Below are positions 8,677 to 16,618 of a stretch of DNA of 64,000 nt, in pieces. The stretch is from CBFHMJ01 sp965656875 (lineage in GTDB: Bacteria; Pseudomonadota; Gammaproteobacteria; Enterobacterales; Alteromonadaceae): NCBI GenBank assembly GCA_965656875.1, contig CBFHMJ010000026.1, positions 62,001 through 126,000 of the forward strand. The letters are read 5' to 3'. How positions within the stretch are numbered: the first letter of the stretch is position 1; each line of letters starts with the position of its first letter. The notes below the pieces were generated by a model. That model was not told the origin of the DNA. It searched no databases and saw only the letters and a program-made list of their open reading frames with translations. Made by a program: the position numbers and the translations under genes.

Positions 8677-11196
8677 TTATCCTTGTGTGTTGTCGTCACG
8701 AGCTTGTTGCTTTGCTTTCGCTTTGGCAACAGCGCGTGCAATACGTTGTTTCTTTGCTTCTTCCGGAGAAAGTGCTTCAGCAGATGGATCTTCAGCGGGT
8801 TGTTCGTCAACCTGAGTATCCGTCGTGACTGATTCGCCACGCTCTTTAGCTTTTTTCGCTTTTGCTTTGGCAACTGCCGCCGCGATACGAGCTTTCTTTT
8901 GTTCTTCCGGGGAAAGTGGTTCAGCAGATGGAGCTTCAGCGGGTTGTTCGTCAACCTGAGTATCCGTCGTGACTGCTTCACCACGCTCTTTAGCTTTTTT
9001 CGCTTTTGCTTTGGCAACTGCCGCTGCGATACGGGCTTTCTTTTGTTCTTCCGGAGACGGTTGCTCGTCAGACAGGGCTTCAGCGGGTTGCTCGTCAACC
9101 TGAGTATCCGTCGTTACGGATTCGCCACGCTCTTTAGCTTTTTTCGCTTTTGCTTTGGCAACTGCCGCCGCGATACGAGCTTTCTTTTGTTCTTCCGGAG
9201 ACAGTGGCTCAGCAGATGGAGCTTCAGCGGGTGGCTCGTCAACCTGAGTATCCGTCGTTACGGTTTCGCCACGCTCTTTGGCTTTTTTCGCTTTTGCTCG
9301 AGCAATGGCGGCGGCAACTCGCGCTTTTTTGTCGTCCTGTGGTTGTTCCGTTGCTGGCGTAGCTGCTATCGGTTCATCAGACGATGGAGCCGATTCACCT
9401 TGTTGAGCGGCTTCTTTTTTCGCTTTTGCTCTGGCAATGGCGGCAGCAACTCGTGCTTTTTTGTCATCTTCAGCCGCTGGTGCTGTTGATGTTTCTGAGG
9501 TATTGCCCGTTGTAGCGGCATCGCCTGCCTGTTGTGCTGCTTTTTTCGCTCTGGCACGAGCGATGGCCGCTGCTACTTTATCTTGTTTTGATGCATTGGC
9601 ATCGTTTGCTGATGAATCGGTCTCTGCGGTATCTTGTTTTTTCTTCGCCTGAACACGCGCTAATGCGGCCGCGATTTTATCTTTACTGTCGCCAGTGGAT
9701 GTTTTGGCCTTGCGAGACTCAGCGGCTTTCCGGTGCTTTTCCAGTCGCTCTTGTTCTTCACGCTCTAATCTTGCCTGACGACTGTCAAAACGAATTTTGG
9801 CTTTTTGCGCTTTGTCCTTTTCGATATTTATAACGCGAATTTCAGATTTAGCGATACGGTAGTAGTGGACCAGGGGAATTTCGGAAGGACACACAAAGGC
9901 GCAAGCACCGCATTCAATACAGTCTGATAAGTTGTATTTGTCCAGATTGTCGTAGTCTTTGGCTTTGGCGTACCACTGGAGCTGCTGCGGAAGCAATGAA
10001 GCAGGGCAGGCGTCGGCACAATTACTACAGCGAATACACGGTTGTTCATCGCTGCTCCATGGCAGTTCTTTTTTACCCGGCGCTATCACACAGTTTGTGG
10101 CTTTAACAACCGGGATTTGATCACTGGGTAATTCAAAGCCCATCATCGGGCCGCCCATAATCAACCGCTGATGTTTACCACCAAAGAAACTCTTTTTGTG
10201 TGCGGAGAAGCTGGCGTGCTGTAACAACGCCGCAACCGGTGTTCCAATACGCGTTAGCAAGTTAGCGGGCGTATTCACGGATTCGCCTGTGACCGTCACA
10301 ATACGCTCAATCAGCGGGACGTCGTCAATAACTGCATTGGCAATGGCTGCGACAGTCGCGACATTCTGCACCAGGATACCGATGTCTGCGGGGAGTCCAC
10401 GATGAGGGACTTCTTTACCCGTTAAAATCTGAATTAATTGTTTTTCACCACCAGACGGATATCGAGTTGGGATGGCTTGTACGCGAATGCTTGCATCGAG
10501 ATGGGCATTGACTGCCGCGTTGGTCATGATGTCGATGGCTTCTGGCTTGTCGTCTTCAATCCCGATCAGAATTAATTCTGGATTCAGCAAATGAGCAAGA
10601 ATACTGAGGCCACGCATGACATTGGTGCTTTGCTCACGCATGAGTCGGTCGTCAGCGGTAATGTAGGGTTCACATTCCGCACCGTTAATAATCAACGTTT
10701 TTATCTGACGTTGAGTACTTACTTTAATATGCGTCGGGAAGCTGGCGCCACCAAGCCCGGTAATACCAGCCTGAAGAATGCGATCAACGATTGCTTGTTT
10801 ATCCAGTTGTTTGAAGTCATCGACTGGATGTTGTTCTCGCCAGGTGTCCTGACCATCGGTCTGAATAAAGATTGCCGGTTCTTCTATGCCGGAAGGATGT
10901 GAAGAGACGTGAGGTTTGATCGCTGAAATGGTGCCTGATGTTGGTGCATGCACGGCTGCACTGATACCAGGCTGCGCTTCAGCGAGTAATTCGCCTTTAA
11001 GCACACTGTCACCGACCTGTTTGTGTAAACGCCCCGGTGCGCCTGCATGTTGCGAGACAGGAACTATGTATTCATCAAGCAAAGGCATAACACGGGTTGG
11101 CTCGTCTTTAGTACGGTCTTTATTGACGGGCGGGTGAACGCCTCCGGGCGTTTGCCAGACTTTTGCTTGATGTAAACTCACTGTTTCGTCGGTCAT
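8677..11196 (-). CDS. rnfC: Rnf electron-transport complex subunit C with long repetitive C-terminal tail
   Basis: An 839-residue peripheral subunit that binds NADH/FMN and carries 4Fe-4S clusters. Residues 1-370 hold the barrel-sandwich and Rossmann/FMN parts (GLGGASFPTHIK, NGAECEPYITADD). Two ferredoxin motifs follow: CIRCSNCADACPASLLP near 385 and CIECGACAFVCPSEIPL near 424. From about residue 480 the chain is a Lys/Ala/Glu-rich low-complexity tail with repeating ARVAAAIARAKAKK blocks. The last four blocks form a near-perfect 48-residue repeat. Many gammaproteobacterial RnfC proteins have such a tail, but this one is long (E. coli RsxC is about 740 residues). rnfB lies 118 bases upstream. 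Confidence 0.96.
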   Translation of the reverse strand: MTDETVSLHQAKVWQTPGGVHPPVNKDRTKDEPTRVMPLLDEYIVPVSQHAGAPGRLHKQVGDSVLKGELLAEAQPGISAAVHAPTSGTISAIKPHVSSHPSGIEEPAIFIQTDGQDTWREQHPVDDFKQLDKQAIVDRILQAGITGLGGASFPTHIKVSTQRQIKTLIINGAECEPYITADDRLMREQSTNVMRGLSILAHLLNPELILIGIEDDKPEAIDIMTNAAVNAHLDASIRVQAIPTRYPSGGEKQLIQILTGKEVPHRGLPADIGILVQNVATVAAIANAVIDDVPLIERIVTVTGESVNTPANLLTRIGTPVAALLQHASFSAHKKSFFGGKHQRLIMGGPMMGFELPSDQIPVVKATNCVIAPGKKELPWSSDEQPCIRCSNCADACPASLLPQQLQWYAKAKDYDNLDKYNLSDCIECGACAFVCPSEIPLVHYYRIAKSEIRVINIEKDKAQKAKIRFDSRQARLEREEQERLEKHRKAAESRKAKTSTGDSKDKIAAALARVQAKKKQDTAETDSSANDANASKQDKVAAAIARARAKKAAQQAGDAATTGNTSETSTAPAAEDDKKARVAAAIARAKAKKEAAQQGESAPSSDEPIAATPATEQPQDDKKARVAAAIARAKAKKAKERGETVTTDTQVDEPPAEAPSAEPLSPEEQKKARIAAAVAKAKAKKAKERGESVTTDTQVDEQPAEALSDEQPSPEEQKKARIAAAVAKAKAKKAKERGEAVTTDTQVDEQPAEAPSAEPLSPEEQKKARIAAAVAKAKAKKAKERGESVTTDTQVDEQPAEDPSAEALSPEEAKKQRIARAVAKAKAKQQARDDNTQG
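8730..9300. repeat. 144-bp in-frame tandem repeat in the rnfC tail, about four copies
   Basis: Identical landmarks recur every 144 bases on the plus strand: for example GCTCTTTAGCTTTTTTCGC starts at 8841 and 8985, and again one period later near 9129. Each unit encodes 48 residues, made of a basic Ala/Lys helix (KKARIAAAVAKAKAKKAKER) followed by an acidic linker (VTTDTQVDEQPAE...SPEEQ). The units are almost identical at DNA level, which suggests recent expansion by slippage or recombination. Copy number may vary between strains. Confidence 0.9.
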
Positions 11197-11314
11197 CAGG
11201 AATTGCTACTCACTACTTATTGCTTCGCATGTTGCGTTGTTCGTTTGTATGACGAATAAATTCGTTACTACAGATTTTTTCAGGTATTACGGATATCCCC
11301 GGTCGTTTATGTCT

Positions 11315-11905
11315 TTATGTCGCGGGCGTGTTGTCGTTATCCGTCTCTGAACTGACTTGTTTTACTGGAATAGCATTTAGCTGCCATTGCCAGTTTCGAG
11401 TAGTCTCTTTTACCGGGATCATATCAATGCAATCTACCGGGCAAGGTTCTACACATAAATCGCAGCCGGTACATTCATCGGCAATAACGGTGTGCATTTG
11501 CCGAGCAGCACCGGAAATTGCGTCGACCGGACAGGCCTGAATACATTTGGTACAACCAATACATTCATCTTCACGGATATACGCGACTTTTTTAACGGGA
11601 TCTTTGTCGGCATGGGCATCATTAAGTGGTTTTGGTTCCACGCCCATTAAATCGGCTAACTCTTTAACGGTAGAATCGCCACCGGGAGGACATTTATTGA
11701 TTTCATCGCCATTGGCGATTGCTTCAGCGTAGGGCTTACAACCAGGATAACCACATTGACCACATTGTGTCTGAGGAAGAATTTCATTGATTTGATCGAC
11801 AATCGGGTCACCTTCGACTTTAAAGCGGATGGCGGCATAACCCAGTAACAAACCAAACAGCAGCGCCAGGATACCCAACGCAATTAGTGCGGTAACAATA
11901 CTCAT
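11315..11905 (-). CDS. rnfB: Rnf electron-transport complex subunit B (iron-sulfur)
   Basis: A 196-residue ferredoxin-like subunit. An N-terminal membrane anchor (residues 3-26) is followed by the 4Fe-4S domain CGQCGYPGCKPYAEAI...CPPGG (residues 48-76) and two ferredoxin motifs, CIGCTKCIQACPVDAI and CTGCDLCVEPCPVDCI. It is the entry or exit point for ferredoxin electrons. It starts 3 bases after rnfA ends, so the two are translationally linked, and the 118-base gap before rnfC could hold a secondary promoter or processing site. Confidence 0.97.
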   Translation of the reverse strand: MSIVTALIALGILALLFGLLLGYAAIRFKVEGDPIVDQINEILPQTQCGQCGYPGCKPYAEAIANGDEINKCPPGGDSTVKELADLMGVEPKPLNDAHADKDPVKKVAYIREDECIGCTKCIQACPVDAISGAARQMHTVIADECTGCDLCVEPCPVDCIDMIPVKETTRNWQWQLNAIPVKQVSSETDNDNTPAT

Positions 11906-11908
11906 AAT

Positions 11909-12490
11909 TTACAACTTAACCAGGCCAGTGAAGCCCATAAATGCTAATGACATCAAGCCTGCCGTTATCATGGCGATAGAAGCACCTTTGAAGGGCGCTG
12001 GAACATCTGCAGCTGCCAGACGTTCTCTCATCGCGGCAAATAAAATCAATACCAGTGAAAAGCCTGCAGCAGCGCCAAATCCATAAACAGCTGATTCAAC
12101 AAAGGAATGTTTCGCGTTGATATTGAGCAGTGCAACACCTAATACGGCGCAGTTGGTGGTGATTAATGGCAGGAAGATGCCCAGCAGTCGATACAAGGCA
12201 GGGCTGGTTTTATGGACCACCATCTCAGTAAACTGTACAACGACAGCAATGATTAGAATAAAACTGAGGGTTCTGAGATAAATTAAATCCAGTGGCACCA
12301 GAATATAATGATCAACCAGATAGCTGGATACGGAAGCCAGGGTTAATACAAAAGTGGTGGCAAATGACATTCCAACAGCCGACTCTAATTTTCCGGAAAC
12401 CCCCATAACAGGGCATAAGCCTAAAAATTTTACGAGAACAAAATTATTGACAAGAATTGTTCCAGCCAGCAAAAGTAAATAGTCTGTCAT
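11909..12490 (-). CDS. rnfA: Rnf electron-transport complex subunit A
   Basis: A 193-residue integral membrane protein with six hydrophobic segments, paralogous to RnfE. Conserved features are NNFVLVKFLGLCPVMGVS near residue 15 and the TTNCAVLGVALLN motif near residue 110. The cysteines in these two half-membrane motifs match those that hold the intramembrane iron-sulfur centre in Rnf/Nqr structures. It is the first gene of the rnfABCDGE-nth operon, so the operon promoter should lie in the 158-base gap upstream. That gap contains a CACACT...AGTGTG dyad at 12574-12590. Confidence 0.97.
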   Translation of the reverse strand: MTDYLLLLAGTILVNNFVLVKFLGLCPVMGVSGKLESAVGMSFATTFVLTLASVSSYLVDHYILVPLDLIYLRTLSFILIIAVVVQFTEMVVHKTSPALYRLLGIFLPLITTNCAVLGVALLNINAKHSFVESAVYGFGAAAGFSLVLILFAAMRERLAAADVPAPFKGASIAMITAGLMSLAFMGFTGLVKL

Positions 12491-12648
12491 TCAAGAAACC
12501 GTGTTAAAAACCGTATGATAAACCCGATGGGTAAAAAGCAGCGGGTATTATCCTTGAATAGACAGTGAAAATCCACACTCTGACAGTGTGTGAATAGAGC
12601 GGTGTTGATCTGAATCTTATTGGTTTAAACGATAAGGGTGCTGGTGCG

Positions 12649-14571
12649 TTACAGGTGTTTTTCTGGTCGGGCAACATGATATCCCTGAATACCATCGACT
12701 CCCATATCAAGCAAGGTTCGTTTTTCCTGTTCTGTTTCAACCGACTCGGTGAGTATTTTAACGCCGATGCTATGGGCCAGGTCGATCATCATTCTCAGGA
12801 AGTTTTGATTGTTTTTGTCGTGATCGATACTTCGCGTATAGATACCATCCATTTTGACGTAATCAGGTTTTAACTGACTGAAAAACTTAAACGACGTCAG
12901 CCCCATTCCGAAACGCTCAACAGTAACCTCTGCACCACATTCCTGTATTCGTTTAATTAATTGTCGTGATGCTTTGACATGTTGCAACATGGCGTATTCG
13001 GACATTTCGAACACCACATGACCCGCTCTTACTTTTTCGCGAATCAGCAGACGTTCCAGCCATTGTGCAAATTGTTCGTCCTGAATACTGCGAGCATTGA
13101 TATTGATACCAAACTTTACATCGCTATGAATATCAATCAGTTGCTCGAAAGTTGTTTTAATAATCATCTTATCGAGTGCGATGATTTTATCGAGTTTTTC
13201 TGCCATTGCGATTAGAGAACCGGTTGGCAAAGTATCGCCATTAATACTGGCAAATCGTGCTCTGACTTCGGTATAGACTTGTGCTTCCTGGCCATCAAAA
13301 ATGCCCTGGGTCTCAAGTTTTACACGACGATTCTCGATGACGTTTTCTATTTCTTTGCGCCAGTTCTGATTGCCCTGAGTCTGTGCTTCATGGGTAAATC
13401 CATCAAAGTGATTCATCATTTGCCAGGCGTTTGGTTCTCGGGTCTGGGCAAGACTGACGGCGGTATCTGTTACTGCGAGTAATTCACTGAGAGACTGACC
13501 GGCGGTGTAGGGGGTTAGTCCGGTATAAGCAATAGCATCCCATTCTGTTGTACGTTGATACTCTGTTAATGAGCGAGAAAGGTTTTTACCGAACGCTTCT
13601 GCTTCTCTGAGCGTGACATGTGGCAGGAGTACCCCAAAATCTGAACCATTAAGTCGGTAGAACAGCGGAGATTTGAAATCAATACTGGCTGCTTTAATCA
13701 ATTGTGCGATTTTAATAATGTAATCGTCACCCGCCTGATAGCCTCTGGCCTGATTAATCGTCATGAGTTCAGACGCTCGGACCATCGCTAGTACGCCAAA
13801 TTCAGCAGTATCTTCTTCTCTGAGTGTTTCTTCATAGAATTGAATAAAGCGGTTTTTATTCGGGAATCCGGTGAGTGGATCTTTCATGGCTTCGTTCTTC
13901 AACGATTCTGCCGTGGTGTGTATATCAGCGTACTGTCGATTGATATATCCGCCCAATCGTTTCAGGGGAGAGATGATTTCACCGATTTCTTCCGGGAAAG
14001 ATTGCCAGTCCACATCTTTTTTATCCTGTTGGATAAAGTGTGTGATAACGGCTGAGACTTTCTCAGCGACAAATTTATGTGACCAGGCGGTCATCTTAAT
14101 ATTCAGGTAACTGCTGACACTGGTCATGATAGCGAAGGCTAAAAAGAGAAAAAGCAGGGCGGTGTCCATGGCGCGGTAGAGTGGATGAAGCCTGAGCTTT
14201 ACTTCAACCCGAACATTCGTCTTTTTACTGGTTGCATTGATATCTCCCGCCGTGCTGTCGAATAACTGATAGTAATGGCGGAAAAAAGAGCGAGACAAGT
14301 TGTCGTCTTTGTACTGAACCGATACAGAATGATCCGGCCGTCGAATTTCAATTTTTTCTGGATTGAAAACCGCCTTGATTGCACCACTCAACTGACGGGT
14401 GTTATTAAAATTCGGGTAATTAACTAATGCAGATAATGCAGTACTTTGAGATTCCTTAACGTAACTCAGGTAGGCAGATACACCAAAGGTGAGGGAAAGG
14501 ATGGATAAGAAGAATAAGCAAAGGAATATAAGCAATTGTTTAACTATGGTGTATTTCGTAAATGTTGTCAT
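12649..14571 (-). CDS. Membrane GGDEF-EAL protein with degenerate active sites (LapD-like c-di-GMP receptor candidate)
   Basis: A 640-residue protein with two membrane segments (about 10-32 and 132-152) enclosing a 100-residue periplasmic domain, then a HAMP-like linker, a GGDEF domain from KDPLTGFPNKNRF and an EAL domain. The diguanylate cyclase signature is NGSDF instead of GGDEF. The phosphodiesterase EALxR motif is EVRAR, and the metal-binding DDFG is ERFG, while some substrate-pocket residues persist (YVKMDG, ESVETE, QGYHVARP). Loss of both catalytic sites with the fold kept is the pattern of inside-out c-di-GMP receptors such as LapD. No LapG-type protease gene is visible nearby. It lies upstream of rnfA in the same direction, 158 bases apart. 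Confidence 0.85.
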   Translation of the reverse strand: MTTFTKYTIVKQLLIFLCLFFLSILSLTFGVSAYLSYVKESQSTALSALVNYPNFNNTRQLSGAIKAVFNPEKIEIRRPDHSVSVQYKDDNLSRSFFRHYYQLFDSTAGDINATSKKTNVRVEVKLRLHPLYRAMDTALLFLFLAFAIMTSVSSYLNIKMTAWSHKFVAEKVSAVITHFIQQDKKDVDWQSFPEEIGEIISPLKRLGGYINRQYADIHTTAESLKNEAMKDPLTGFPNKNRFIQFYEETLREEDTAEFGVLAMVRASELMTINQARGYQAGDDYIIKIAQLIKAASIDFKSPLFYRLNGSDFGVLLPHVTLREAEAFGKNLSRSLTEYQRTTEWDAIAYTGLTPYTAGQSLSELLAVTDTAVSLAQTREPNAWQMMNHFDGFTHEAQTQGNQNWRKEIENVIENRRVKLETQGIFDGQEAQVYTEVRARFASINGDTLPTGSLIAMAEKLDKIIALDKMIIKTTFEQLIDIHSDVKFGININARSIQDEQFAQWLERLLIREKVRAGHVVFEMSEYAMLQHVKASRQLIKRIQECGAEVTVERFGMGLTSFKFFSQLKPDYVKMDGIYTRSIDHDKNNQNFLRMMIDLAHSIGVKILTESVETEQEKRTLLDMGVDGIQGYHVARPEKHL

Positions 14572-15118
14572 CCAGATACCGTATTACTTATCAAATCTGC
14601 CTTAGGGAGGTTTATATTACAAAAAATTAACCACTACTCTGTTGAAGATAGCTTTTTAAGGTAAAAATGTAAATTTCATCTTATGATTTATTTCAGGGGT
14701 ACTTTTACCGATTAAACACAAAAAGCATTTATAAATATACAGTTATGTGGTTGTTCTTTGTACATGCTGCTGATGGCTCGATGCTAATTGATCTTTTTTA
14801 TTAAAAAAGCGTTTTTGATTATTCGCATTATCTAACTACAGCATATACGAAAATAATAAGATAAAAAGTGTATCGATTTCACCGGATAAGGTGTGGAGTG
14901 GGGGAGCTTGCTGTAATCCTGCTGTGTCGTCAGGGGAGAAATTTCCAGTTTAAATTAGTTTTGCCTGATTTTTATCTGAAAAAGAAATAACTATCAATGA
15001 CAATGTAATGGTCAAAATAAATGGGGAAAGTAGAGGTTGATTATGACGTTATGTTTGAATTTGGTGAAGTAGGGAATTTTAATCTGAATAGTTGTAGATA
15101 AGATGAGCCAGTTTGATG
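14572..15118. other. Intergenic region between GGDEF-EAL gene and tRNA-Asn cluster
   Basis: This AT-rich stretch should contain the GGDEF-EAL promoter (minus strand) and the end of the tRNA transcript. I see no convincing ORF. A CTTTTTTATTAAAAAAG inverted repeat near 14791-14807 is followed by further T-rich sequence and could be a weak terminator in either direction. Nothing else is recognisable. Confidence 0.5.
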
Positions 15119-15195
15119 TGGCTCCCCCTCCCCGACTCGAACGGGGGACCTGCGGATTAACAGTCCGTCGCTCTAACCAACTGAGCTAAGGGGGA
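15119..15195 (-). tRNA. tRNA-Asn (GTT), copy 3 of the transcript
   Basis: A 77-nt gene with encoded CCA. The acceptor stem is TCCCCCT/AGGGGGA, with D-arm TAGCTCAGTTGGTTAGAGC, anticodon loop CTGTTAA (anticodon GTT) and T-loop GTTCGAGTC. It is identical to the other two copies. It is the last gene of the cluster in the direction of transcription. Confidence 0.97.
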
Positions 15196-15227
15196 ACAGC
15201 AATTTGGAATAACAAATCTTTTCAATT

Positions 15228-15304
15228 TGGCTCCCCCTCCCCGACTCGAACGGGGGACCTGCGGATTAACAGTCCGTCGCTCTAACCAACTGAGCTAAGG
15301 GGGA
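15228..15304 (-). tRNA. tRNA-Asn (GTT), copy 2 of the transcript
   Basis: The same 77-nt sequence as its neighbours, with encoded CCA and anticodon GTT. A 32-base spacer separates it from the copy at 15119-15195 and a 27-base spacer from the copy at 15332-15408. The spacers are unrelated AT-rich sequences, so only the mature tRNA is conserved. Confidence 0.97.
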
Positions 15305-15331
15305 ACAGATTTGTTGTCGTTGATGCAGTGT

Positions 15332-15408
15332 TGGCTCCCCCTCCCCGACTCGAACGGGGGACCTGCGGATTAACAGTCCGTCGCTCTAACCAACTGAGCT
15401 AAGGGGGA
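15332..15408 (-). tRNA. tRNA-Asn (GTT), promoter-proximal copy
   Basis: A 77-nt gene with encoded CCA and anticodon GTT, identical to the two copies downstream. It begins about 24 bases after the end of the -10 element of a strong promoter and is the first gene of the polycistronic tRNA transcript. Confidence 0.97.
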
Positions 15409-15431
15409 ACGCTGCGTTTCAACGGGGCGCA

Positions 15432-15460
15432 ATATTAATGCCGCCCCCTGAAACTGTCAA
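15432..15460 (-). promoter_or_regulatory. Promoter of the tRNA-Asn operon
   Basis: Read on the minus strand: a perfect TTGACA -35 (15460-15455), a 17-base spacer, a TAATAT -10 (15437-15432), then a GC-rich discriminator TGCGCCCC. A GC-rich discriminator is the known hallmark of stringently controlled stable-RNA promoters. The predicted start is near 15425, about 17 bases before the first tRNA. Confidence 0.85.
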
Positions 15461-16618
15461 CCAGAAAAGTTAGATTTTATGAAAAAAACCTTGCCCGACA
15501 AACTGTTCGGTGAAATTACGAGCAAACGCGGTTAAATGCTCGTCAATGCTGATGTTTTCTTACTCAGAACAGCCGGTTTGATAGTAAATGCTATAAAGAA
15601 TCAGCAAAACAATAAAGGGGAGTGGAAGTAGTGCGAGGTTACTGTTCTTGTCTTCGTTGTATTATTAATGAATAGGTTTCTATTCAATCGCGATAAAATC
15701 CACTGGCAAAGATCAATACGTTCTAATGTCTGAAAATGAAGATCTGCTGATTTTTAAGCGGGTCGATATTTTTCAGATGCGAACGATTTGGCCAGAATGA
15801 AATATTATTAAGTGCAAATAAATATATGATGGCAGTAATAAGCTATCGGCACGGTGACAATCAAATGTTTGTGAAGATTCATAAAGGATGTGTCAGTCAA
15901 AATAAAAGCTGTGTAGTAAGTAGATGGTCACCAACCCTGTGAGCAAGCGAATGTGTTTTGACCATATCAGGTAAATAACACGCGATATTAACAATATATT
16001 GATATTAATATTCCAGGTTCGAAAAAAAACATCTTTATTTTTTAAGTTGATTGTGCATTACACGTTGAATTAAATTCGGCGCAAAATATCCACAAACTCT
16101 GCATCGCCTTTATTTATCAAGCCTCGGTCATGTTATCCACTGAATCTGTGGATAACTTTGTTAATCCTTTTGTAATAATTGGCGCAAAGCCAGTAAAACC
16201 GCTGTCAATAGGGATATTCTGCTTTTTTGCGGCGAATATCTTTAATGCTTTAAAAACATATGGTTAGCTAAAAATAACCCAGTGAAGCAGACAAAGGGAT
16301 TAATTTTTAATCGTCACTGTGAAGATTGCACGACTGCTGTGCACAGAATGATGATCCAACCAGTAGTTGGTGTTAATTAATTGTAAAATTCGTATCGGTT
16401 TTCGAAGCAAAAGTGGTTGAGTGTGAGTTGACTTAAACAAGGTTGAAAATTACACAAATAGGGTATGGTTTAAGAAACATGGAAATGAAATGCTGATAAA
16501 TTAAAATGCACGTTTAATTACACTTTTTTACGAGGAATAGCGGTCAACAGCATAGCTTCAATAGGATTAATCTCTTAGAATGTCTCCCCTTAACTTTTCC
16601 GCATCACGCAAGGAATTC
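15461..16618. other. About 1.15 kb without recognisable gene; DnaA-box-like sites
   Basis: No frame with coding character is visible in either strand. The sequence is AT-rich, for example an AATATATTGATATTAATATT stretch near 15990-16012. DnaA-box-like nonamers occur at 16086-16094 (ATATCCACA), 16133-16141 (TTATCCACT) and 16147-16155 (minus strand, exact TTATCCACA). The right end must hold the promoter of the MATE-uvrB pair. I cannot exclude a small RNA. Confidence 0.45.
16086..16155. promoter_or_regulatory. Cluster of three DnaA-box-like nonamers
   Basis: One exact consensus box TTATCCACA is read on the minus strand at 16155-16147. Facing it is TTATCCACT at 16133-16141, one base off consensus and five bases away, and ATATCCACA at 16086-16094, also one base off. 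The inverted pair forms a dyad. The sites are seen directly; DnaA binding is inference. Confidence 0.4.

Noticed and set aside
8730..9300. CRISPR-like regular repeats
   Set aside because: The period is 144 bases, whole units are alike with no unique spacers, and the repeats stay in frame within rnfC.
8899..9489. Plus-strand frame of 196 codons over rnfC
   Set aside because: A shadow of the repetitive Lys/Ala tail. Phe/Arg/Cys-rich with no homology, and it is generated by the repeat period being a multiple of three.
15119..15408. Direct repeats with spacers resembling an array
   Set aside because: Each repeat is a complete tRNA-Asn gene with cloverleaf and CCA.
16086..16155. Chromosomal replication origin
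   Set aside because: Only three boxes, no AT-rich 13-mer array and no dnaA, mnmG, rpmH or parAB neighbours. Kept only as a DnaA-box cluster.
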